A DNA stretch of 7,570 nt from Bacteroidota bacterium (lineage in GTDB: Bacteria > Bacteroidota > Bacteroidia > Flavobacteriales_F > PHOS-HE28): assembly GCA_023430945.1 (NCBI GenBank), contig JAEYYE010000050.1, forward strand, positions 1-7,570, read 5' to 3'. The notes beneath the pieces are model-generated. The model ran no database searches, was not told the DNA's origin, and saw nothing but the letters and a program-made list of their open reading frames with translations. The position numbers were made by a program, and so were the translations under genes. Positions 1-6,052 of the stretch are shown here, piece by piece; position 1 is the stretch's first letter, and every line of letters starts with the position of its first letter.

Positions 1-533
1 AGGGTATCCCGTTCCAGTATTCGATCCATGTGATCGACAGGCCCGGAGCGGAGCCAAGGCATTTCGAATTCCTTGCCGATGCCTCCGCCGATCCGCGCGG
101 CGAATTGCTGGATCGGCTGTTGATCGATCTGGGGGGTCACGGAACGATCCTCGCGTACAATCTCGCCTTTGAAGCCGGAAAACTGCGCGAATTGGCCCGG
201 TGGCGATCGGAGGTTTCACCTGAGATCAATAAGCTTCTTTCCCGCTGCATGGATCTCGCCACACCCTTCCAAAAGCAGTGGTATTACGATCGCGGCATGA
301 ACGGCCGTTACTCGATCAAGCTGGTGCTGCCGGCCTTGGTACCGGAATTCTCCTACGATGATCTTGAGGTAAGCGATGGCATGATGGCCAGCACGCTCTT
401 CGCACAGCTGATCAACGGCAAATACGCCGGTGATCGCGAGGAGCTACGGCGCAGCATGCTCGAGTACTGCAAGCTCGACACGCTGGCCATGGTGAAGTTG
501 CTTCAGGTGTTGGAACGCGTGGCAACGGCATGA
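1..533 (+). CDS. DUF2779-domain protein, C-terminal part (5' end outside window)
   Basis: The reading frame is open from the left edge (codons in phase with base 3) and ends at TGA 531-533, leaving 176 residues. The first visible residues, GIPFQYSIHVID, followed by HFEFLAD, YNLAFE, GRYSIKLVLPALVPEFSYDDLE and YCKLDTLAM, fit the DUF2779 family as I remember it. Those proteins have a DnaQ-like 3'-5' exonuclease (RNase H) fold next to a PD-(D/E)XK-like part. YNLAFE would be the second acidic motif and YCKLDTLAM the third, of the tyrosine (DEDDy) kind. The first motif, usually DFET, would lie upstream of the window. Nuclease activity is inferred from family resemblance and the substrate is unknown. 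A GTG at 30 is in frame, but the family pattern continues upstream of it, so it is not the start. The last 31 bp overlap the convergent membrane-protein gene. Confidence 0.85.
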   Translation, partial: GIPFQYSIHVIDRPGAEPRHFEFLADASADPRGELLDRLLIDLGGHGTILAYNLAFEAGKLRELARWRSEVSPEINKLLSRCMDLATPFQKQWYYDRGMNGRYSIKLVLPALVPEFSYDDLEVSDGMMASTLFAQLINGKYAGDREELRRSMLEYCKLDTLAMVKLLQVLERVATA

Positions 534-721
534 TCGTCCTGCGACCGCTGCTTCTCCACCCTACGCTCGATCGCTCTTCCCATGTAATACGCGATCATCA
601 TCCAGATCAACGGGAAGTGCAGCACCGTGAATTCCAGGTATCCCATCTCATTCAGAAGAGAAAGAAGGATCGCGGCGCTCACGATGAAAATGATGTCATA
701 GATGCGGCTGTTGAACTTCAT
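503..721 (-). CDS. Small two-helix membrane protein, hypothetical
   Basis: This is a 72-residue ORF on the minus strand. I chose the ATG at 719-721, which gives MKFNSRIYDI, because it places a basic N-terminus directly before the first helix. A purine-rich AAAAGGG lies a few bases upstream. The same frame extends to 883 with other ATGs, but that extension is hydrophilic, non-descript and runs through the mnmG leader. Predicted membrane segments are about residues 8-25 and 33-49, joined by a short loop with acidic residues. A charged RAIERRVEKQR tail follows, so both ends are probably cytoplasmic. I recognise no family. Its 3' end runs 31 bp into the end of the DUF2779 gene (convergent overlap). 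It is divergent from mnmG, with 242 bp between starts. GATC use inside it resembles the rest of the window, so it looks native. It could still be spurious, as the evidence is composition and topology only. Confidence 0.55.
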   Translation of the reverse strand: MKFNSRIYDIIFIVSAAILLSLLNEMGYLEFTVLHFPLIWMMIAYYMGRAIERRVEKQRSQDDHAVATRSNT

Positions 722-847
722 TGACTGCCCTTTTGGATGGTTAAGATATGAACCCATCTTGTGGCTTCGGGGGCTATCGATAGTCCCGTAGAAGCGCGAT
801 GCATGCCTCCCCGGAGGATCAGTATCAAACCGATCGATCGGATCGCC

Positions 848-855
848 TACCTTTG
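848..855 (+). promoter_or_regulatory. Candidate Bacteroidota -7 element for mnmG
   Basis: TACCTTTG fits the phylum consensus TAnnTTTG. No convincing TTTG -33 element lies about 19 bp upstream, and it would imply a leader of roughly 100 nt carrying the parS site. It is weak on its own; the identical box before amaB adds a little support. Confidence 0.3.
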
Positions 856-875
856 CAAGCTTCGCGAAAGCACCT

Positions 876-889
876 TGTTCCACGACAGA
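876..889 (+). other. parS-like half site
   Basis: TGTTCCACG (876-884) equals the first nine bases of the parS palindrome, but the second half is lost (ACAGA). It lies 45 bp upstream of the full site. It may be a decayed copy, or chance. In B. subtilis and Caulobacter ParB needs both halves, so this is probably not a strong binding site. Confidence 0.3.
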
Positions 890-923
890 AGTTTCTGAAT
901 ATCAGAAGATTCAATCCTTCTGT
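885..923. repeat. Nested inverted repeats upstream of parS
   Basis: ACAGAAG (885-891) pairs with CTTCTGT (917-923). Between them TTCTGA (893-898) pairs with TCAGAA (902-907) around a 3-nt spacer. CAGAAG (903-908) can instead pair with CTTCTG (917-922), and CAGAA (886-890) with TTCTG (893-897). The motifs therefore alternate and form mutually exclusive hairpins, or one or two dyad operators. The last arm overlaps the first three bases of the parS palindrome. Function is unknown. Confidence 0.4.
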
Positions 924-936
924 TCCACGTGGAACA
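921..936. other. parS: parS site 1 (ParB/Spo0J centromere-like site)
   Basis: TGTTCCACGTGGAACA is a perfect 16-bp palindrome, two bases from the widely conserved parS TGTTTCACGTGAAACA. It lies in the mnmG leader, ending 27 bp before the start codon. ParB loads here as a CTP-dependent clamp and spreads along DNA to form the partition complex. Two identical copies follow within 2 kb, which makes chance very unlikely. Local ParB loading might also affect mnmG transcription, which is inference. Confidence 0.85.
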
Positions 937-963
937 TCAACCGATGATGGGCGAGTGAGTACA

Positions 964-2847
964 ATGGGGACATACGATATCGTGGTGGTCGGCGGCGGAC
1001 ATGCCGGCTGCGAGGCCGCTGCTGCTGCCGCCAACCTCGGCTCCAGGGTGCTGCTCGTGACCATGAACATGGGCGTGATCGGCCAGATGAGCTGCAACCC
1101 CGCGATGGGCGGCGTGGCAAAAGGACAGATCGTGCGGGAGATCGATGCGATCGGCGGTTACTCGGGCATCGTGAGCGATCGCAGCACTGTGCAGTTCCGC
1201 ATGCTTAACCGCAGCAAGGGTCCGGCGATGTGGAGCCCGCGCTCGCAGAACGATCGCAATCTCTTCGCGGCGGAATGGCGGAAGATGCTGGAAGGAACGC
1301 CGAACGTCCACTTCTGGCAGGACAGCGTGAGCCGGATCATGGTCGAGAACGGCCATTTGATCGGAGTGGAGACCGGCATGGGCATGAAGATCCCCTGCCG
1401 ATCGGTGATCCTCACCAGCGGCACGTTCATGAACGGGATCATGCACATTGGCGAGAGGCAGATCGGTGGTGGCCGGGCCGGTGAAAAGGCCAGCCATGGC
1501 ATCACGGAACAACTCGTCGATCTCGGTTTCGTTTCCGGGCGCATGAAGACCGGGACACCGCCACGGGTGGATGGCCGCAGCATCGATTACAGCGTCTTGG
1601 AGGAACAACCCGGCGACACCGATCCATCCACCTTCAGCTACCTGCCCGGCCATTCCCCGATCGCAACAGGCGAACGCCGGCAGTTGAGCTGCTGGATCAC
1701 CTATACCAGTCCAGAGGTGCATGACATCCTGCGCACCGGATTCGATCGGAGCCCGATGTTCAACGGCCGGATCCAAGGCTTGGGACCACGGTATTGCCCG
1801 AGCATCGAGGATAAGATCGATCGCTTCGCGGACAAGGACCGGCACCAGATCTTCGTGGAGCCGGAGGGCTGGGACACGGTGGAGACCTACATCAACGGAT
1901 TCAGCACGAGCCTGCCCGAAGAGGTGCAGGTGGCGGCGCTGAAAAAGATCCCAGGCTTCGCGAACGCGCGGATCTTCCGTCCGGGTTACGCCGTGGAATA
2001 CGACTACTTCCCTCCCACCCAGCTCAAGCATACGTTGGAGACAAAGCTGGTGGCGGGGCTCTATTTCGCCGGACAGATCAATGGCACTACGGGTTATGAA
2101 GAGGCCGCCTGCCAGGGTCTGATGGCAGGGATCAATGCGCACTTGAAACTGCAGGAACAGGAGCCATTCATCCTGCGGCGTGATGAGGCCTATATCGGCG
2201 TGTTGATCGATGACCTGATCACCAAGGGTACCGAGGAGCCGTACCGCATGTTCACCAGCCGGGCCGAATTCAGGATCCTGCTGCGCCAGGACAACGCCGA
2301 TCTACGGCTCACACCCCGCTCCCATTCGATCGGCCTGGCATCGGATGAACGCATGCGGCGCGTGGAGGAAAAGCAGCGACGGACGAAGGAATTGGTGGCG
2401 ATGTTGAAGCGCGAAAGCGCCGAACCGGAAGCCGCCAACGAAGTGCTTGTTCCACGTGGAACATCGCCACTGAAACAAAAGGCAAAGCTCTACGACATCC
2501 TGCTTCGTCCGCAAGTGGCCTGGGCCGATCTGGAGAAGATCTCTCTTACCATCAAGAACGCTTCAGCATCGCTCGGCGAAGTGCGGGACGAGGTGATCAA
2601 GCAGGTGGAGATCAACGCGAAGTACGATGGTTACCTGGACAAGGAGCGCGAAATGGCGGAGAAGATGACGCGCTTGGAGGAAGTTGCGCTGCACGATGAC
2701 CTGGAATACGGCCGGCTCACTTCCCTATCGATCGAGGCTCGGCAGAAGTTGGAAAAAGTGCGTCCGCGTACATTGGGCCAGGCATCGCGGATCAGTGGCG
2801 TCTCCCCTGCGGACCTGAGCGTGCTTCTGGTCTACCTTGGCCGCTGA
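964..2847 (+). CDS. mnmG: MnmG (GidA), FAD-dependent tRNA uridine-34 cmnm5 modification enzyme
   Basis: The product has 627 residues, typical for long-form MnmG. With MnmE it installs the 5-carboxymethylaminomethyl group on wobble uridine 34 of certain tRNAs, using FAD, NADH and methylene-tetrahydrofolate, in the cytoplasm. I chose ATG 964 because MGTYDIVVVGGGHAGCEA puts the dinucleotide-binding glycines at residues 10-15, as usual; the frame runs back to 799 with unrelated sequence. Both family signatures are present: KTGTPPRVDG (within about 192-204) and AGQINGTTGYEEAACQG (369-385). Cys44 (MSCNPAMGG) and Cys278 (RYCPSIEDK) match the two conserved cysteines of E. coli MnmG. The C-terminal helical MnmE/tRNA-binding domain is complete and ends in VSPADLSVLLVYLGR. 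A parS site is embedded at codons 495-500 (LVPRGT), in what looks like a variable loop just before the conserved SPLKQ. A methyltransferase gene follows within a few bases and is probably co-transcribed. Confidence 0.97.
   Translation: MGTYDIVVVGGGHAGCEAAAAAANLGSRVLLVTMNMGVIGQMSCNPAMGGVAKGQIVREIDAIGGYSGIVSDRSTVQFRMLNRSKGPAMWSPRSQNDRNLFAAEWRKMLEGTPNVHFWQDSVSRIMVENGHLIGVETGMGMKIPCRSVILTSGTFMNGIMHIGERQIGGGRAGEKASHGITEQLVDLGFVSGRMKTGTPPRVDGRSIDYSVLEEQPGDTDPSTFSYLPGHSPIATGERRQLSCWITYTSPEVHDILRTGFDRSPMFNGRIQGLGPRYCPSIEDKIDRFADKDRHQIFVEPEGWDTVETYINGFSTSLPEEVQVAALKKIPGFANARIFRPGYAVEYDYFPPTQLKHTLETKLVAGLYFAGQINGTTGYEEAACQGLMAGINAHLKLQEQEPFILRRDEAYIGVLIDDLITKGTEEPYRMFTSRAEFRILLRQDNADLRLTPRSHSIGLASDERMRRVEEKQRRTKELVAMLKRESAEPEAANEVLVPRGTSPLKQKAKLYDILLRPQVAWADLEKISLTIKNASASLGEVRDEVIKQVEINAKYDGYLDKEREMAEKMTRLEEVALHDDLEYGRLTSLSIEARQKLEKVRPRTLGQASRISGVSPADLSVLLVYLGR
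2448..2463. other. parS: parS site 2, inside mnmG
   Basis: This is an exact copy of TGTTCCACGTGGAACA in the mnmG coding region, 1527 bp downstream of site 1. It is read as L-V-P-R-G-T (residues 495-500), so the palindrome sits in a different codon phase from site 3. It lies within the longest GATC-poor run of mnmG after the leader. Confidence 0.85.
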
Positions 2848-2853
2848 TCGGAA

Positions 2854-3804
2854 ATGAAGACCGCTGCCGCCGCCGAAAAGAGCACCATGTTCCACGTGGA
2901 ACAGGAGGCGATGGAGCGTGTGGAAAGCTGCGCGATCTGCGGTTCGAAGGAGAAGTGCGAAGTGCTTGCGCCGCTCGACCACACCGTATCAAAGGAGCGC
3001 TTCTCGATAGCGGAATGCAGCGGTTGCGGCTTCCGCTTCACCGATCCACGTCCGCCGCAGGATCGGATCGGCGACTATTACGAGAGCGACGAATACATCT
3101 CCCACACCAATGCGAAGCGATCGCTGCAGGACCGCCTGTATCAGATCGCGCGACGCTGGGCATTGAAGCAAAAGTTCGGGTTGATCCACCGGCACCAGCG
3201 CAGCGGAAAAGTGCTGGACATCGGTTGCGGTACGGGTGAATTCCTGGCCTACCTGATGGGCCGCGGTTACCAGGTGCAAGGCGTGGAGCCAAGCCTGAAA
3301 GCACGCGAAAATGCGATCGCGGAACACGGGATCCATGTGGTGGCCGGCATCGATCGGATACCGGCGCAGGAGCAGTTCCAGGTGATCACGCTATGGCATG
3401 TGCTGGAACACGTGCCCGATCCGCGTGCGACCTTTAAGAAGCTGTATGCGCTGCTGGCCGATGGCGGCCTGCTGGTGATAGCCGTGCCCGATCGCGAAAG
3501 CTGGGACGCGCAGCATTTCAAGGAGCATTGGGCGGCGTGGGATGTGCCCCGGCATCTCTCCCATTTCCGACGGAAGGATGTTCACCGGTTGCTGCACGAG
3601 CACGGTTTCCAACTGGTGGCCACGAAGCGGATGTTGATGGACGCGGCCTACATCTCGATGTTGAGCTCGAAGTACCAGGGCAGCGGATCGCTGATCGCTT
3701 TGATCAAGGGGCTCGTTCTTGGAGTGATCTCGAACGTGACGAGTTTCGTTTCCGGTCGGCCGACATCGAGCAGTTTGTACATCGCGAAAAAGGCCGAGGG
3801 CTGA
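2854..3804 (+). CDS. Class I SAM-dependent methyltransferase with N-terminal zinc ribbon
   Basis: This gene encodes up to 316 residues, counted from ATG 2854, 6 bp after the mnmG stop. Cys26-x2-Cys29 and Cys55-x2-Cys58 (CSGCGF, followed by RFTDPRP) form a zinc-ribbon-like head. A Rossmann methyltransferase domain follows: VLDIGCGTGEF (about 120-130, SAM-binding motif I), GVEPS (the acidic residue that would hold the ribose), LWHVLEHVPDP and WDVPRHLSHF. This fits the Methyltransf_23/11-type families. The substrate cannot be told; relatives act on small molecules, lipids or sugars. A hydrophobic stretch near the C-terminus (SLIALIKGLVLGVISNVTSFV) may touch the membrane. The start is uncertain. 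ATG 2887 gives MFHVEQEAM, encoded by parS itself. ATG 2911 gives MERVESCAIC, nearest the conserved domain, though its AGGAGG is only 2 bp away. The residues before MERVE look like read-through of a leader. Co-transcription with mnmG is likely. Confidence 0.88.
   Translation: MKTAAAAEKSTMFHVEQEAMERVESCAICGSKEKCEVLAPLDHTVSKERFSIAECSGCGFRFTDPRPPQDRIGDYYESDEYISHTNAKRSLQDRLYQIARRWALKQKFGLIHRHQRSGKVLDIGCGTGEFLAYLMGRGYQVQGVEPSLKARENAIAEHGIHVVAGIDRIPAQEQFQVITLWHVLEHVPDPRATFKKLYALLADGGLLVIAVPDRESWDAQHFKEHWAAWDVPRHLSHFRRKDVHRLLHEHGFQLVATKRMLMDAAYISMLSSKYQGSGSLIALIKGLVLGVISNVTSFVSGRPTSSSLYIAKKAEG
2888..2903. other. parS: parS site 3, at the start of the methyltransferase gene
   Basis: This is the third exact copy of TGTTCCACGTGGAACA, 440 bp after site 2. 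Its first two bases are the TG of ATG 2887, so in frame it reads M-F-H-V-E-Q. It is either the true N-terminus or 5' leader if translation starts at 2911. Its codon phase differs from that of site 2. Confidence 0.85.
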
Positions 3805-4014
3805 GGAAGGCGGTTTTTAGGCGATTTGCAGAGATTGAGGTGGTTGGGCAGTAGTGGATGTATGGTTGGATAGCGATTGTGCAGCCCGCAATGAATTTCT
3901 CAACCCATTGAGTTTGAATACCTTAGTTGTCGGCTGGCGCCGAATCAACTCATACGGCCTTATACATTCGTATCGGCAATCAATGAAGCAAGCGAAATCT
4001 AATATGACAACCCA
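3805..4014. other. AT-richer intergenic stretch, no supported gene
   Basis: This stretch follows the methyltransferase and is visibly AT-richer than the flanking genes, with no GATC at all. A 69-codon ORF at 3854-4063 has an unremarkable, non-family-like product, and I do not call it. I see no clear stem-loop/T-run terminator, although GGCGGTTTTTAGG follows the stop codon closely. It may be decayed or imported DNA. Confidence 0.4.
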
Positions 4015-4263
4015 ATGCGCTTCAGAAAAATCTTCTTCAATTGCACGCTCATATTGTGCATGATAGCTGTTCTACTTATTGCGTTTGGGATAGTGAACAC
4101 GATGGTTAGTCTTAAATATGAAATTGATGGACCAGACGAATGTATATCTCGGGTTTCTGGTCAGAACTTATGTGTGCTAATTCACATCATGCTGATTCTT
4201 TTAGTACTCTTCATAATAGGCCCAATCTTTCTATTGGTTTTTAGAAAACGTTTCATTGCATAG
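4015..4263 (+). CDS. Orphan small membrane protein, two predicted helices
   Basis: The product has 82 residues: MRFRKIFF, a hydrophobic helix at about 7-31, a polar loop with Cys43 and Cys53, a second helix at about 52-76 and a basic RKRF tail. The positive ends suggest both termini are in the cytoplasm and the loop is outside, where the two cysteines could pair. I recognise no family. The start ATG has no evident Shine-Dalgarno sequence and no promoter I can defend. The codons are AT-rich, unlike all neighbours, and the gene has no GATC although the window averages one about every 46 bp. Both facts point to a horizontally acquired or fast-decaying gene. The clean pattern of two helices, loop and basic flanks argues for a real protein, but hydrophobic ORFs also arise by chance in AT-rich DNA. 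Confidence 0.45.
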   Translation: MRFRKIFFNCTLILCMIAVLLIAFGIVNTMVSLKYEIDGPDECISRVSGQNLCVLIHIMLILLVLFIIGPIFLLVFRKRFIA

Positions 4264-4484
4264 TTCCAGATCACCATTTCTAAGCGTGAGGAGTTAACCT
4301 AAAATGATTGTGGGTTACAGGATCGACTTGCGCCGCCTGGATCTGCGTAAGCTCGCGTAGAGGAAAGCCCGCAAGCGACCGAAGGGAGTGCGTACTTGCA
4401 ACGAAGCGAGCGCCCTGACAGGAATTCGCCCAAACCCTCTCCCACCCTACTCCGTACCTTTGCAGCCCAATTGAAATTCCGATC
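4264..4484. other. Intergenic block with structured GC-rich core upstream of amaB
   Basis: These 221 bp lead into amaB. The first 50 or so bases resemble the AT-richer stretch before it. From about 4320 composition and GATC return to the window norm. The core holds GCTCGC (4351-4356) facing GCGAGC (4406-4411) and, inside it, GCAAG (4371-4375) facing CTTGC (4395-4399). CTTGCG (4327-4332) can instead pair with CGCAAG (4370-4375), giving two competing stems. No family of structured RNA is recognised; a dispersed intergenic repeat is the simplest guess. A TACCTTTG box and the amaB start follow. Confidence 0.4.
4455..4462 (+). promoter_or_regulatory. Candidate Bacteroidota -7 element for amaB
   Basis: TACCTTTG matches TAnnTTTG exactly and is followed by GC. 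It ends 22 bp before the amaB ATG, which would give a short leader of about 15-20 nt. No clear TTTG -33 element is seen about 19 bp upstream, so the call rests on one box and its position. Confidence 0.45.
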
Positions 4485-6047
4485 ATGAGCAAGACGCTGA
4501 CACCACCGAAGAACAAGATCGCCGATGTGTTGAAAGAGCTGGGTTTGAAGAGCGAGAACAGCGGCGTTTCCACGGGCAGCGAGTGGCTGAAGGGCGAGGG
4601 CGCGAGCTTCGAGAGCTTCAGTCCGGTGGATGGTGCGTTGATCGGGATCGTGCGCGGTGCGAGCAAGGCCGAGTACGATCGCGCGATCACTAAGGCGCAG
4701 GAGGCTTTTGCGGAATGGCGCACGTGGCCGGCCCCGAAGCGCGGCGAGGTGGTGCGCCAGCTGGGCGATGAATTGCGCAAACACAAGGCGGCACTGGGCA
4801 AGCTGGTGAGCTACGAGATGGGCAAGAGCTACCAGGAAGGCCTCGGCGAGGTGCAGGAGATGATCGACATCTGCGATTTCGCAGTGGGACTGAGCCGCCA
4901 GTTACACGGCCTTACCATGCACAGCGAACGGCCGGAGCACCGGATGTACGAGCAATGGCATCCGTACGGGTTGGTCGGGATCATCACGGCCTTCAATTTC
5001 CCGGTGGCGGTGTGGAGCTGGAACACGGCACTGGCGTGGATCTGCGGCGATGTGTGCATCTGGAAGCCGAGTGAGAAGACGCCCCTGTGCAGCGTGGCCT
5101 GCCAGAAGATCGCGCAGGAGGTTTTCAAGCGCAACAACATACCGGAAGGCGTGAGCGTGCTGGTGAACGGCGGCGCGGATGTGGGCGAGATGATCGCGAA
5201 CGATCACCGGATCCCGCTGGTGAGCGCTACCGGAAGCACCCGCATGGGACGCGCTGTTTCAACCGCTGTCGGACATCGTTTGGGACGTGCGTTGCTGGAG
5301 CTTGGTGGCAACAACGCGATCATCATCAGCGACAATGCCGATCTGGACATGTCGTTGATCGGCTGCCTATTCGGAGCGGTCGGAACCGCCGGACAACGTT
5401 GTACTTCCACGCGCCGGTTGATAATCCACGACAAGGTCTATGATCAATTCAAGGAGAAGCTGGCGAAGGCTTATGGCCAGCTGCGGATCGGTGATCCGTT
5501 GGATGAGAAGAACCATGTAGGTCCGCTGATCGACAAGGGCGCGGTGGAGATGTACCTGAGCGCCTTGGAGCATGCGAAGGACCAGGGCGGAAAGATCCTT
5601 GTGGAAGGCGGCGTGCTGGATGGTGATGGCTACGAAAGTGGTTGCTACGTGAAGCCCGCGATCGTGGAGGCGAAGCCTGACATGCACATCGTACAGGAGG
5701 AGACCTTCGCGCCGATCCTTTACCTGTTGCGCTACAGCGGCGACATCGAAGAAGCGATCGCGATCCAGAACGGCGTGAAGCAAGGCCTGAGCAGCGCGAT
5801 CATGACGCTCGATCTGCGCGAGGCGGAACGTTTCCTGAGCCATGCCGGCAGCGATTGCGGTATCGCGAACGTGAACATCGGCACGAGCGGCGCGGAGATC
5901 GGAGGCGCGTTCGGTGGCGAAAAGGAGACCGGCGGTGGCCGCGAGAGCGGCAGCGATGCCTGGAAAGCCTACATGCGCCGGCAGACGAACACGATCAATT
6001 ATGGGCGGAAGCTTCCGCTGGCGCAGGGGATCAAGTTCGATCTGTGA
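4485..6047 (+). CDS. amaB: L-2-aminoadipate-semialdehyde (piperidine-6-carboxylate) dehydrogenase, ALDH7/antiquitin family
   Basis: This 520-residue protein oxidises L-2-aminoadipate 6-semialdehyde (in equilibrium with piperidine-6-carboxylate) to 2-aminoadipate with NAD+, a step in lysine and pipecolate catabolism in the cytoplasm. From memory it follows human ALDH7A1 closely over its whole length, including GEVQEMIDICDFAVGLSRQL, YEQWHPYGLVGIITAFNFPV, the GGAFGGEKETGGGRESGSDA region and the LPLAQGIKF tail. Catalytic residues are present: Cys306 in GTAGQRCTS, Glu272 in LELGGNNA and Asn171 in AFNFPVAV. The start at ATG 4485 gives MSKTLTPPKN, and the length equals that of family members. No saccharopine pathway or pipecolate genes are visible nearby, so the pathway rests on the family. 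Bacterial ALDH7 enzymes may also accept other aldehydes, for example in osmotic or oxidative stress. The AlkD-like gene follows after 5 bp. Confidence 0.93.
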   Translation: MSKTLTPPKNKIADVLKELGLKSENSGVSTGSEWLKGEGASFESFSPVDGALIGIVRGASKAEYDRAITKAQEAFAEWRTWPAPKRGEVVRQLGDELRKHKAALGKLVSYEMGKSYQEGLGEVQEMIDICDFAVGLSRQLHGLTMHSERPEHRMYEQWHPYGLVGIITAFNFPVAVWSWNTALAWICGDVCIWKPSEKTPLCSVACQKIAQEVFKRNNIPEGVSVLVNGGADVGEMIANDHRIPLVSATGSTRMGRAVSTAVGHRLGRALLELGGNNAIIISDNADLDMSLIGCLFGAVGTAGQRCTSTRRLIIHDKVYDQFKEKLAKAYGQLRIGDPLDEKNHVGPLIDKGAVEMYLSALEHAKDQGGKILVEGGVLDGDGYESGCYVKPAIVEAKPDMHIVQEETFAPILYLLRYSGDIEEAIAIQNGVKQGLSSAIMTLDLREAERFLSHAGSDCGIANVNIGTSGAEIGGAFGGEKETGGGRESGSDAWKAYMRRQTNTINYGRKLPLAQGIKFDL

Positions 6048-6052
6048 CCGCT

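Larger units (their letters stand above)
722..963. promoter_or_regulatory. Divergent leader between the small membrane gene and mnmG
   Basis: This 242-bp non-coding stretch must hold the promoters of both flanking genes. In order toward mnmG it contains a TACCTTTG box (848-855), a parS-like half site (876-889), a set of alternating CAGAAG/TTCTG inverted repeats (885-923) and a full parS palindrome (921-936). Then come 27 bp to the mnmG ATG without a strong Shine-Dalgarno sequence. An upstream in-frame ATG at 799 would carry mnmG translation through all of this, but the residues produced (HASPEDQYQTD and on) look nothing like MnmG. Confidence 0.6.

Noticed and set aside
937..2142. 401-codon minus-strand ORF opposite mnmG
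   Set aside because: It is a shadow of mnmG in GC-rich DNA: the product is His/Arg/Ala-rich without family motifs, and the plus-strand gene is unmistakable.
3843..3849. GTTGGGC resembling an integron attC core, next to an orphan AT-rich ORF (cassette-like)
   Set aside because: No matching RYYYAAC core lies at attC distance on either side, and no second attC or integrase is visible.
3854..4063. 69-codon ORF on the plus strand
   Set aside because: The product shows no domain, signal or membrane pattern and overlaps the better small membrane ORF in another frame.
5367..5843. 158-codon minus-strand ORF inside amaB
   Set aside because: It is an antisense shadow of a conserved ALDH7 gene with no recognisable motif.
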